This document shows, in pieces, positions 38,562 to 47,621 of a stretch of 64,000 nt of DNA (positions within the stretch are counted from its first letter, which is position 1; each line of letters opens with the position of its first letter). Under the pieces are notes generated by a model. The model saw only the letters and a list, made by a program, of their open reading frames with translations, was not told where the DNA came from and made no database searches. Source of the DNA: an uncultured Schlesneria sp. (GTDB lineage Bacteria > Planctomycetota > Planctomycetia > Planctomycetales > Planctomycetaceae); NCBI GenBank assembly GCA_903904835.1, contig CAIVEI010000054.1, forward strand, positions 23,408 through 87,407. Reading direction: 5' to 3'. The translations under genes and the position numbers were made by a program.

Positions 38562-40253
38562 ATGCAGACCAAACTTGGGATACTTCGCTCCGAACTCAGT
38601 CGCCTTCAGCGGACGCGGGCATTCGTGCGCTGGGCGAGTGCTCTTTGTACGCTGGGAGCAATTCTGGTTTGGTTGCTGGTCGCGGCATTCGTTACGGACT
38701 GGTCCTTCAACCTGTCGATCAGTCGTCGCACGGCACTTTTAGTGGCTTGGATTCTCGCGGGGCTTTGGACTCTGAAGAAGTTTGTCTGGCCAGTCATCTG
38801 CGTGAGGGAAACCACGGAGGATGTCGCACTGATCGTCGAGCGACTGAATCATATCGACAGTGACCTTGTCGCGGCATTGCAGTTCGAGCGACCTGAGGCA
38901 AAGAAATGGGGATCATCAAGACTTGCCGATGCTGTTGTGGATTATGTCGCCGAATTCAGTCCTTCCCTGAATGTTTTTGAAGGGTTCTCGTACCAGCCGC
39001 TGCCTCAACGAACGATCGGACTCGGCGCGACACTCTTACTGGTTGCCGGATTGGCGTTCGTGTTTCCCGGTCATGCGTCAGCCTTCCTGAACCGTTTATT
39101 GTTGGGTTCGGCACACTATCCGACGAAAACACAGATTGTATCGATTCGGATCAACGGCAATGAAATTCCCGTCTTTGAATCAAGCGCGAGATCGCAGGTT
39201 CAAATCCCTTATGGCCAGCCAATCACGGTTGAAGTCCACTGTGGTGGCGAAGTTCCGTTGTCCGGGTTTGCCAGTTTATCCAGTTTGCGTAGTGATTCAG
39301 CCAACCGAATAGAATTAGGTGCGGCATCTGGCAAATCGAAGGCGTTTGCGGGCGAGATGACACATATCGCAGATTCATTCCGCGTGCGATTTCATTTTGG
39401 CGATGCAATTTCGGATGCAGCCGAGGTGATCATCGTGCCGTTGCCTCTTGTGGATATGACATGGGATATCACACCTCCACACTATGCAAAGGGATCGTTA
39501 AAACCAGGTGAGTACGATGGGGGTTCGCGACTATTTTCGGTTCTGGAAGGTTCAACAGCGACGTTAACTTTGGTCTGTTCAAACAAGCCTCTGAAGTCAG
39601 CCCGTTTGACAACGGGCGAAGTAACGTACGATCTGGTCTCATCGCCCGACAACAAACACGGAAGAACGACTTGGTCATTACCGCCGAATTCTCCTTTTGG
39701 AATGATCACCGAAGCTCTCAAGTACGAGATTCAAGTAACTGATCTCGACGGTCTTGCATTAGAAACGCCAATCGCCGGACAGATTCGCCTGAAAACGGAT
39801 CGACCGCCTCGGATCGTCGCCTCAGCAGTCACACGACAGGTTCTTCCTACCGCTCAGCCAAAACTCGACTATGCCGCAGGAGACGACTACGGCGTCGCGA
39901 CAATTGTGGCGGTCATCAATATTTCTCGCGAGGATGGTCGGACGTCTCGGCATGAACTTGTCGCGAAAGTTGTCGATGAAAAGGACCAGCCGCTGTCGAT
40001 TGTTCGAGGCCAGGTGACCATCCCTTTATCGGCGTATGAATTGCTTAAAGGGGACGAAGTCAAAGTCGTCCTGGAAGTCACTGACTGGCGAGGCACCATT
40101 CCAGGACAGCAAGGTTCAAGCGAACCGATTGGTTTCAACTTGACTGACTTGAACGGCATCCTGGTACAAACCGGTGAAGAAGACAAGAAGTCGGCAAAAC
40201 AACTTGATGAAATCTTAAGGCGCGAACTGGGGATCGGCGGTGATAAAAAGTGA
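38562..40253 (+). CDS. Membrane protein, DUF4175-like, part of the MoxR/VWA cluster
   Basis: 563 residues from the ATG at 38562, two bases after the preceding stop; longer frames are inside that gene. Hydrophobic segments lie near residues 27-47, 57-72 and 160-182, then a long beta-rich extracytoplasmic region with Ig-like strands (about 195-540). The N-terminal layout resembles DUF4175-type membrane proteins. No catalytic motif is visible. Tight spacing with the two VWA genes indicates one operon; it is followed by a repeat-containing gap and then the coiled-coil gene. Confidence 0.65.
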   Translation: MQTKLGILRSELSRLQRTRAFVRWASALCTLGAILVWLLVAAFVTDWSFNLSISRRTALLVAWILAGLWTLKKFVWPVICVRETTEDVALIVERLNHIDSDLVAALQFERPEAKKWGSSRLADAVVDYVAEFSPSLNVFEGFSYQPLPQRTIGLGATLLLVAGLAFVFPGHASAFLNRLLLGSAHYPTKTQIVSIRINGNEIPVFESSARSQVQIPYGQPITVEVHCGGEVPLSGFASLSSLRSDSANRIELGAASGKSKAFAGEMTHIADSFRVRFHFGDAISDAAEVIIVPLPLVDMTWDITPPHYAKGSLKPGEYDGGSRLFSVLEGSTATLTLVCSNKPLKSARLTTGEVTYDLVSSPDNKHGRTTWSLPPNSPFGMITEALKYEIQVTDLDGLALETPIAGQIRLKTDRPPRIVASAVTRQVLPTAQPKLDYAAGDDYGVATIVAVINISREDGRTSRHELVAKVVDEKDQPLSIVRGQVTIPLSAYELLKGDEVKVVLEVTDWRGTIPGQQGSSEPIGFNLTDLNGILVQTGEEDKKSAKQLDEILRRELGIGGDKK

Positions 40254-40270
40254 AGAAGAAAGAGAAAAAG

Positions 40271-40350
40271 GAATGGGACACATAGGACAAAAGAGACGTA
40301 TGCGACAATATAAGTCCCATAGGTCCTATATATCCCATAAAGTCCCATTC
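40271..40350. repeat. 9-bp periodic repeat folded into an imperfect hairpin
   Basis: GAATGGGAC (40271-40279) pairs with GTCCCATTC (40342-40350), and ATAGGAC (40282-40288) with GTCCTAT (40323-40329). The right half is a 9-bp periodic array: CCCATAGGT (40316-40324), CCTATATAT (40325-40333), then CCCATAAAGT with one extra base. The units match those at 14541-14586. It sits 17 bases after a stop codon. Confidence 0.65.
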
Positions 40351-40430
40351 TTAAAAACCAGCATTTTTTGCCAAGCCCTAAATCGAAAACACGATCACTA
40401 ATGTCTACAGCGGTTTGAAGGAGTTCGAAT

Positions 40431-43400
40431 ATGTCATCGATCCAATGGCGGCAAGGTGTGATTTTTGCATTGGTCGTGTTTGTCTGCGGGGCCAAATTTT
40501 TGGTTGCTCAGGTACTTGAGCCTGAAGCATTGCAACGAAAGCAGGAAGACCAGCAGCGAGCTCGCACGTTGACGCGAGACTTGCTGGGCGGCGTGCTCGA
40601 CGTGCAGTTGCGTCAGCTCGAAGAAAACGGACTGACTGATCAAGAGATTTATCGCGACATCAAGCTCATGCGATTGAATCTGAATCATCTCGTTGAAACA
40701 GAAATGTCTAAGGTCGTTGACCTGTTGGCCGAAGCTCAGCGGTTGCCGGCCGAAAGACGTGAAGCGACTTTTATCGAAGCCCGGCAACAAATTCGAACGG
40801 TTGTTCGCCAACTGGCGATCGAAAGGCAAAACCTCTTGAAGCGTCTGAAAATTGCTGAACTGGCCGAGCAGGTTCGACGGTTGATTCGGCAGCAGGCGGA
40901 AGTGCAAACGGCAACCAAAGGCCTACCTACGGAAACTCAGGCCCGCCAGGAAGCTCTGACACTCAAAGCAATTGAAGACCAGCGCGACGCGAAGGAACTG
41001 TTTCTGCACCTGGTGGACACCATGGTCGACATGAAGTCTTGGAGCGGCCTGTTGGCGATGGCGGCTGCGGACGGGTTACGGATTCTGAAAGCGGCAGAAG
41101 TCGGCAAGCATTTCGATGGAGCAGGACGGCAGTTGCAAGCGGTGAAATACACTGCGGCTTACGACGAACAGGAACTCGTCATTAAGGGGCTCAGAGAGCT
41201 TTTGAAAGTGATCGAGCGCACTCAGGGGACGCTCAATTCAGAGCATATGGCGTCGATCGATCGAATTCGTGCTTTGACCGACAGGCAGAAACAACTTCGA
41301 GAAGAAACCAAATCTCTCACAGATAATCAACGCCCTTCGACTGAAATGGTCGAGCGACAATCCGAGCTCCAGCAAGAAATTGCCAAGCTCACTGAAGGAA
41401 TCCGTGATAACACCAAGGCCGACTCGCATATCCAACAGGCAGAGGCTGCGGCTCTTGATGCGGCAACAAATCTGCTCGACAGCAAACTTGAACAGGCTGT
41501 CTCCGACCAGGGACGCGTGTTGGGGAATCTCGCGGCGTTGGAACTTGCGTTGAAGGATCAAGCGAAACAGCAGTCTCGCGACAAATCAGCAAACGAACTG
41601 GCCAACGCCGTAAAAGCACTTCAGGTAGCCAGAACGATGTTGGCCGAGGCTCAGGGCAAGCAAGATTCTGCGGAGGCGAAGGCGGAGGCGAACGCACAAT
41701 CCGCAGCGCCCGAGACCAAACAAGTCGCGGAGATTGCTCAAGGTGCAAAAGACATGCTTGAATTGCCAGCCGCTGTCGAAAGCGCGTTGAGTGATACGAT
41801 GCACGCCGCCAACGAAGCAACAACGATTCTGGAATCAGCCGCGGCCGAAAAAGCGACGCTTGTCGAACAAAAGGCCCTCAAAAAGCAGGGGGATTCCCTT
41901 GATCGCGCCATGGCAACCGTTGATGCAGCGTTGGCAGATGCTCAACGCCAGCAGTCCGCAGTGAAGATCGGAGAACTCGCCCGAGCGGCCGAGGTACTCG
42001 AACGTGCTGCCGCAGAAGAACGGACGATCGCGAAAGAGGCTGCATCGCTCACACGCTCCGATCCGGCTGCTGAAGCGGAAACATCAGAGAAAGCGAAAGA
42101 CCTGGCGAACCGACAACACGATGTCAAAGCGATTGCCGAGAAAGCTGCAGAAGCACTTGCTCAAACCGCACCCACCGCATCCCGGAGCGCGACGGAAGGT
42201 GCGACGAAGTCAATCGAATCGGGTGACAAGCTACAGTTGGTTGCGGACAAAAAGAACGTGGATATTCAGGAAGCAGTCACGCATGCTGTTTCATCCGCGA
42301 CAGAAGCATCGCAAAAGTTGGCGGAAGCAGCCAAAGAGATCCGCAAGGAAATCGTCGCTACGGCGAAGGATCTGGCTGTGCGAACGACGGCGCAGGCCGA
42401 ACAGTTGGCAGACGCACGAGCCGCTGTCGAAAAGGCCATCGATGATCTTCCATCGCAGAATAAGGTGGTACAACTTGAAGCAGCGAAAGATCAACTTGGT
42501 CACGCGATGCAGGAACAGGCCAAGGCTTCTGGAAAGCCCGAAGCGGCTCTTGCGATGGAACTCGTGGAACAAATCGCAAATTCCCTGGATGCTCAGGATG
42601 CGGCTTCGGCCGCAGCAACGGCGGCTGAGTCTGGACTTGGTTCGGAATTAAAAGCAACGACCAGGCAAGAAGAAGTGGCTGAAAAATCTTCGGTAGCCGC
42701 TGCGACCGCCGCAAAAAGGCCCCAGGCTCAAGCAGCAAAATCACATGGTCAACAAGATGTTCTGGCTCAAGCATTGAACGAAGCCCAACATGCCGCAGCT
42801 CAGGCTGCGAAGCAGGTCTTAGACGGAGATCAACCTGCTGCAAAAGCATCTCGCCGCGCCGCAGAAACGGCGTTAAAACAAGCCATGACTGTGGCCAAAG
42901 CCGAGGTTAACGCTGCCATGAATGCTTCTCCGAGTGCTCCGCTCGATCACCAAGCACAAGCGAAGGCGACTGTGGCAACAAGGGAGGCCGAATTGATGGC
43001 ATCCAAGGCTTCTACAGAAGCAGGAGCTGACATCAATCCGGCCTCGGTCGCAACAAATGCCGCCGAACAGACGTTGTCATCTCATCCTGAGCAAGCACCC
43101 GCAGTCCAGGCAAAAGCCGTCGAGGAATTGCAAAAGGCAGGAATGAAACTGGAAGCAGCGATCCAGAAGGCTGCAGCCGATCAGGGTAAGGAATTCATTC
43201 AACAGGCCAAAGAGAACAGCATGCTGGCCGAAAGAATTGCTGCAATTGACCCCGCTGCTGCAGATGCAATCGATGCCGCTGCAACAGCGGCGCAGTCAGG
43301 ATCGGAAGCACTGGAATCACCACGTCAGATGGCTGAGGCTGCAAACACCGCTGAATTGGCGCTCGAGCAAGCTGCTGCCGATCTTGGCGCGAAAGAGCAA

Positions 43401-44378
43401 GATATCAGACGTGATCAGGCGATTGCAGAATCAGTTGCGAATCTTGCCCAGGGCCAACAGTCCGCAGCAGACATGATTGCCAAGCAAGCGGCTCAACTTG
43501 AAAACATGGCCGCCGCGACAACAGACAATCCGTCGGATGCTGACCAGGAAGCCGCTCAACTACTTAATGACGCACAACAGCAGTTTGCGGATTCGCAACG
43601 AGCAACAGGTCAAGGAGCAGTGGAATTAAGCGGGCAGACGGAAGTTGCCAATCCGCCACTGCGGGAGGCACTGGAATTGGCCTCCAAACTTCCTGCGATC
43701 GATCTTCCCAGCGGCATGCTTCAAGAAGCGATGTTACCGGATAGTCCGCTCGTTCCCGCCGACGGTCAGTTGGCCGCCGATGGCCAGCCTGTTTCTGCAG
43801 ACGATCAGCAAACGGGCGAGGCACAGGCATTGGCAGCGCAAGCCGACGCCAAGACACCAGGACAGCCCCACAAAGGGAATTCTGCAACTAAAAATCCGGC
43901 AAACCTGGGAACGGGCTTCGTTCCCAATTCGCCTCAACTGACAGCCGAAATGATGGCAGGATCGAAGGCTCAAATGGCTGCGCAAAAAGCACTGGGCCAA
44001 CAACTGCCGCTTTCTCAACAATCCAAAGATAAAAAGTTGCCAACGGCCCAAGACGCTGACCTCGACCAGGGTAAACCGATCGAGAGTGAGCATGCCAACT
44101 CTGCCAAACTGACAAAGAAAGAGGGTTCTGCGACGACGAATCAGAAGGTCAAAGATGGTGCAATCGAAAAGCTACCGGAAGGAACCGACTCTATGGCAAA
44201 ATCGTCGAACAAGGGCCGCGAAAAGGAAGAAAACGTCTCGGCTCGACAACTGAAGGAAGAAGCCTGGTTCGCCAAGCTTCCACCAGAATTGCGAAAATCG
44301 ATTCGGGCCGGTGTTGGTCAAAAGCCACCTCGGGCATATGAAGAACGACTGAAGAATTACTTTCAAAGCGTGGACTGA
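40431..44378 (+). CDS. Giant Ala-rich secreted coiled-coil protein
   Basis: 1315 residues; GAAGGAG lies seven bases before the ATG. A signal peptide covers residues 1-26 (LVVFVCGAKFLVA). Almost all of the rest is helical with heptad spacing and very high Ala, Glu, Gln and Lys content, with low Gly and Pro until about residue 1100. The last 200 residues are less ordered, then end in a small basic segment (FAKLPPELRKSIRAGVGQKPPRAYEERLKNYF) resembling the tail of some planctomycete DUF4175-type proteins. The preceding gene may be its partner, as in families where the membrane and coiled-coil parts are fused. It is expected to be periplasmic and elongated. No enzymatic domain is seen. Confidence 0.7.
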   Translation: MSSIQWRQGVIFALVVFVCGAKFLVAQVLEPEALQRKQEDQQRARTLTRDLLGGVLDVQLRQLEENGLTDQEIYRDIKLMRLNLNHLVETEMSKVVDLLAEAQRLPAERREATFIEARQQIRTVVRQLAIERQNLLKRLKIAELAEQVRRLIRQQAEVQTATKGLPTETQARQEALTLKAIEDQRDAKELFLHLVDTMVDMKSWSGLLAMAAADGLRILKAAEVGKHFDGAGRQLQAVKYTAAYDEQELVIKGLRELLKVIERTQGTLNSEHMASIDRIRALTDRQKQLREETKSLTDNQRPSTEMVERQSELQQEIAKLTEGIRDNTKADSHIQQAEAAALDAATNLLDSKLEQAVSDQGRVLGNLAALELALKDQAKQQSRDKSANELANAVKALQVARTMLAEAQGKQDSAEAKAEANAQSAAPETKQVAEIAQGAKDMLELPAAVESALSDTMHAANEATTILESAAAEKATLVEQKALKKQGDSLDRAMATVDAALADAQRQQSAVKIGELARAAEVLERAAAEERTIAKEAASLTRSDPAAEAETSEKAKDLANRQHDVKAIAEKAAEALAQTAPTASRSATEGATKSIESGDKLQLVADKKNVDIQEAVTHAVSSATEASQKLAEAAKEIRKEIVATAKDLAVRTTAQAEQLADARAAVEKAIDDLPSQNKVVQLEAAKDQLGHAMQEQAKASGKPEAALAMELVEQIANSLDAQDAASAAATAAESGLGSELKATTRQEEVAEKSSVAAATAAKRPQAQAAKSHGQQDVLAQALNEAQHAAAQAAKQVLDGDQPAAKASRRAAETALKQAMTVAKAEVNAAMNASPSAPLDHQAQAKATVATREAELMASKASTEAGADINPASVATNAAEQTLSSHPEQAPAVQAKAVEELQKAGMKLEAAIQKAAADQGKEFIQQAKENSMLAERIAAIDPAAADAIDAAATAAQSGSEALESPRQMAEAANTAELALEQAAADLGAKEQDIRRDQAIAESVANLAQGQQSAADMIAKQAAQLENMAAATTDNPSDADQEAAQLLNDAQQQFADSQRATGQGAVELSGQTEVANPPLREALELASKLPAIDLPSGMLQEAMLPDSPLVPADGQLAADGQPVSADDQQTGEAQALAAQADAKTPGQPHKGNSATKNPANLGTGFVPNSPQLTAEMMAGSKAQMAAQKALGQQLPLSQQSKDKKLPTAQDADLDQGKPIESEHANSAKLTKKEGSATTNQKVKDGAIEKLPEGTDSMAKSSNKGREKEENVSARQLKEEAWFAKLPPELRKSIRAGVGQKPPRAYEERLKNYFQSVD

Positions 44379-44439
44379 ATATTTCGGTTAAAAAAGCGGT
44401 CCTTCAATTATCCTCAACTCCAGAATCAAGAACGTGAAC

Positions 44440-45468
44440 ATGACAACGGAAAATCTTGCTCCCGATGAAGTTGCTGCAGTTCAAAAATGCGAAGGGGCCT
44501 ACAACACACTCAAGGACGAACTGGCCAAAGTCATCGTCGGCCAGAACGAAGTGATCGAACAGGTCCTGATCGCGATCTTTGCTCGCGGTCACGCCTTGCT
44601 TGAAGGGGTTCCCGGCCTGGCCAAGACTTTGCTGGTCAGTTCGCTGGCTCAGGCACTGCATCTTTCGTTCAAGCGGATTCAATTTACTCCTGACCTGATG
44701 CCCAGTGACGTCACAGGAACCGACGTCATTCAAGAGAATATCGAAACTCACAATCGTGAATACAAATTCCTTCCCGGCCCGTTGTTCGCGAATATGATTC
44801 TTGCAGACGAAATCAATCGGACACCGCCGAAGACTCAGGCTGCAATGCTTGAGGCGATGCAGGAACGTCAAGTTTCGGCAGGTGGCAAGATTCACAAGCT
44901 ACCGGACCCATTCTTCGTACTTGCGACGCAAAACCCCCTCGAACAAGAAGGAACGTATCCCCTTCCTGAAGCCCAGCTCGATCGATTCTTGCTGCATATT
45001 CGAGTCGACTATCCGTCGGCGGCTGACGAGTGGGAAGTGGCGCGACGAGTGACCTCAGGTCAGATGGGGCAAATTCGTGCCGTACTTTCTGGTGACGATA
45101 TTATCGGCTACCAGAAGCTGGTTCATCGAGTTCCCGTCAGTGATCAGGTCCTCGGTTATGCACACGCACTAGTCCGATCGTCACGGCCTGGCGCGATTGA
45201 AGCGCCTGACTTCGTCAACAAGTGGGTCAATTGGGGCGCAGGACCTCGCGGTGTTTTGACTCTCGTAACATGTGCGAAAGCCCGAGCGATTTTGTACGGT
45301 CGTTACCACGCAACGATCGGCGACGTTCAGGCTGTCGCGAAGGGAGCACTCCGACATCGAATTGCTCCGAACTACGCCGCACAAGCAGCCGATGTGAACA
45401 GTGAGAAGTTGATCGGAATGCTGATGGAGAAAACACCGGCCGACAAGAAGTATGTGCAACCCGCGTAG
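44440..45468 (+). CDS. MoxR-family AAA+ ATPase (first copy)
   Basis: 342 residues from the ATG at 44440 (a GTG two codons earlier is the alternative). Walker A is GVPGLAKT at 56-63. The MoxR-specific sequence LPGPLFANMILADEINRTPPKTQAAMLEAMQERQV follows near 108-142; ILADEINR is Walker B. ATQNPLEQEGTYPLPEAQLDRF near 163 is sensor 1 and the arginine finger region, and a lid domain completes the protein. MoxR proteins chaperone VWA-domain partners into active complexes; partners here are the DUF58 gene next door and the VWA genes upstream. It is 61 bases after the coiled-coil gene. Confidence 0.95.
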   Translation: MTTENLAPDEVAAVQKCEGAYNTLKDELAKVIVGQNEVIEQVLIAIFARGHALLEGVPGLAKTLLVSSLAQALHLSFKRIQFTPDLMPSDVTGTDVIQENIETHNREYKFLPGPLFANMILADEINRTPPKTQAAMLEAMQERQVSAGGKIHKLPDPFFVLATQNPLEQEGTYPLPEAQLDRFLLHIRVDYPSAADEWEVARRVTSGQMGQIRAVLSGDDIIGYQKLVHRVPVSDQVLGYAHALVRSSRPGAIEAPDFVNKWVNWGAGPRGVLTLVTCAKARAILYGRYHATIGDVQAVAKGALRHRIAPNYAAQAADVNSEKLIGMLMEKTPADKKYVQPA

Positions 45469-45563
45469 TAACATGGCAGATACATGTCACCGGATCCTTA
45501 GACCAACTGGTCGAGGCCAGGAAATCCGACAACGCGCTAGTGGCTTTGCTATTCTATTCCCAT

Positions 45564-45605
45564 CATGGACGCGAACCAAAAAATCATGGACGCGCACTAA
45601 AAATG
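45564..45605. repeat. 21-bp tandem duplication before the DUF58 start
   Basis: CATGGACGCG occurs at 45564-45573 and 45585-45594, each followed by a similar A-rich stretch, giving two near-identical 21-bp units. A 12-codon frame (ATG at 45565, TAA at 45598-45600) spans both and ends two bases before the DUF58 ATG. Confidence 0.5.
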
Positions 45606-46505
45606 ACGAGCGTTCTTTCGAGATATTTGAATCCTGAGGTTCTCAGCCGAATTGCTGATCGGCCCGTGGAACCGCGCGGTCTGGTCGTTGGCAATCTGGC
45701 GGGGGCTCACAAGTCGCCGCTCAGCGGATTTGCCGTCGAGTTTGCAGGACACCGTGACTACATCGTTGGTGACGATCCGCGGCACATTGACTGGCGTTTG
45801 TATTACAAGCGAGATCGGCTTTCGATCAAACAATATGAGATGGAAACGAACTTTGTCTGCCATCTCCTGCTGGATGTCAGCGCGTCGATGCGCTATGGCG
45901 AAGATGCTCAACAGAAATTGACGTATGCAGCCCAGGCGGCGACGACATTGGGCTATTCGATTGTCAGGCAGAACGACAAAGTCTCGCTAGCGACCTTTGA
46001 TGATAAGGTTCGCGGATACGTCCCACCAGGAAATTCACTCGCCCAGATCCATCGGATGACGCATCATCTCGATGAGATTGCGCCGGTTGAGAAAACGAAG
46101 ATGTCCGAGTGCCTGACCGACTTGATTGGTCGAATGGGCCGTCGCGAAATCGTCATGATTTTCAGCGATTTTTTTACGGACCTGGAATCGCTTGAATCAG
46201 CGCTGCAACGTATGAAATATAACCGTCATGAAATCGTTCTATTCCATGTCTTGCATCATCACGAGAGAACGTTTCAGTTCGAAGGAATGGTCAAATTTCT
46301 AGGTTTGGAAGAGGTCAGCGAGTACTTAACACAGACGGAAGATATCCGTCAGGCGTATCTCGAAGCGATGCAGCGGTACGAAACCGCCTTTGACGAACTC
46401 TGTCGCCGAAACGCCATCGAACGCGTTTCGGTAGACACGAGTCACAATTTGGGTGACGATCTGGTCGAATACCTCAATCAGCGAACGCGAGTCCGAGTCC
46501 GTTGA
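45603..46505 (+). CDS. DUF58 protein (VWA-related), MoxR partner
   Basis: 300 residues from the ATG at 45603, which matches the usual family start (LNPEVLSRIADR). The DUF58 core is SGFAVEFAGHRDYIVGDDPRHIDWRLYYK near residues 45-70, followed by a VWA-like fold with LLLDVSASM (MIDAS DxSxS) near 88 and IFSDFF near 182. No transmembrane segment is present, so the protein is cytoplasmic. The MoxR-DUF58 pair is a classic arrangement, the ATPase acting on the VWA domain. The gap to MoxR is 134 bases and holds a 21-bp tandem duplication. Confidence 0.9.
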   Translation: MTSVLSRYLNPEVLSRIADRPVEPRGLVVGNLAGAHKSPLSGFAVEFAGHRDYIVGDDPRHIDWRLYYKRDRLSIKQYEMETNFVCHLLLDVSASMRYGEDAQQKLTYAAQAATTLGYSIVRQNDKVSLATFDDKVRGYVPPGNSLAQIHRMTHHLDEIAPVEKTKMSECLTDLIGRMGRREIVMIFSDFFTDLESLESALQRMKYNRHEIVLFHVLHHHERTFQFEGMVKFLGLEEVSEYLTQTEDIRQAYLEAMQRYETAFDELCRRNAIERVSVDTSHNLGDDLVEYLNQRTRVRVR

Positions 46506-46601
46506 CGCAGACGGACACACGCTGACATTCCGTTCTGGTCTTGCTGCATTTGGTACTGCCATCAGTGTTTTCGAGAATATTAACCAACGTAGTGGTCTGT
46601 C

Positions 46602-47621
46602 ATGATCGATTCCAAACCAAGGCTTTTGACCTCGTCCGGCGAATTCTGTTATCGACCAGTTGCCGATTGGGCCAAATGGCCGGTCGACTGGAACGTCGAA
46701 GAAGTGACCGCCGTGGCCACGGACTCGAAAGACCGAGTCTTCGTTTTCAATCGTGGCGACCACCCTGTTGCTGTTTTCGACCCGGCTGGGACATTGTTGT
46801 TTTCCTGGGGTGAAGGGCTTTTCACTCGCCCGCACGGGATCTGGATCGGGCCGGATGACATGGTCTATTTGACTGATGACCTTGACCATACGGTCCACAA
46901 ATTTACTCCTGAAGGACGGTTATTGCTGAGCATGGGAACAAGCGGTTCTCCATCGGACACCGGGGCGACTTCAATCGACTATCGGACGATACGTTATGCG
47001 GGACCGCCATTTCATTTTCCAACAAACTTAGCGTTGGCTCCGAATGGCGACATGTATATCTCGGACGGGTACGGAAATTCTCGTATTCACAAGTTCTCGC
47101 CGGATGGGACACTTCTATTCTCGTGGGGTGAACCGGGTTCCCTTCCAGGACAGTTTCATGTTCCGCATGGAATCGCTGTCGACAAAAATGGAACCGTCTA
47201 TGTGGCTGACCGTGAGAACAGCCGATTGCAACTGTTCTCGCCCGAGGGAAAATTTCTGACGGAATGGACCGACATCGCTCGTCCGTGCGAAATGGTGATC
47301 GACGATGCTGGCCGCGTCTATGTTGCCGAGTTGGGTTATCGAGCGGGAATGTGGCCGGGAACGACGGCCCCCTCGCCAGAGTCAACCGGGGGACGTGTCA
47401 GTATCTTCGATTCGGCAGGAAAGTTACTCGCCCGATTTGGCGGTGGCCAGCGTCCATGCGAACCCGGAGACTTCTTCGCCCCGCATGACATCTGGTTAGA
47501 CTCAAAGGGGAGTCTCTACATATCCGAAGTTGTCTGGTCGGCGAACGCACGTCGTCTTCCCGAAGTGGGTCGTTATCACACATTACAAAAATTCGAACGA
47601 GTTTCAGGAACAATCGAATGA
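46602..47621 (+). CDS. NHL-repeat beta-propeller protein
   Basis: 339 residues without a signal peptide. About six NHL blades are visible, such as TRPHGIWIGPDDMVYLTDD near 75, FPTNLALAPNGDMYISDGYGNSRIHKFSPDG near 140 and VPHGIAVDKNGTVYVADRENSRLQLFSPEG near 188. The layout resembles peptidyl-alpha-hydroxyglycine alpha-amidating lyase-like NHL proteins, but key metal ligands cannot be confirmed by eye. The stop overlaps the next gene by four bases (ATGA), so it is co-translated with the alcohol-dehydrogenase-type gene and may act on the same small-molecule pathway. Confidence 0.78.
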   Translation: MIDSKPRLLTSSGEFCYRPVADWAKWPVDWNVEEVTAVATDSKDRVFVFNRGDHPVAVFDPAGTLLFSWGEGLFTRPHGIWIGPDDMVYLTDDLDHTVHKFTPEGRLLLSMGTSGSPSDTGATSIDYRTIRYAGPPFHFPTNLALAPNGDMYISDGYGNSRIHKFSPDGTLLFSWGEPGSLPGQFHVPHGIAVDKNGTVYVADRENSRLQLFSPEGKFLTEWTDIARPCEMVIDDAGRVYVAELGYRAGMWPGTTAPSPESTGGRVSIFDSAGKLLARFGGGQRPCEPGDFFAPHDIWLDSKGSLYISEVVWSANARRLPEVGRYHTLQKFERVSGTIE

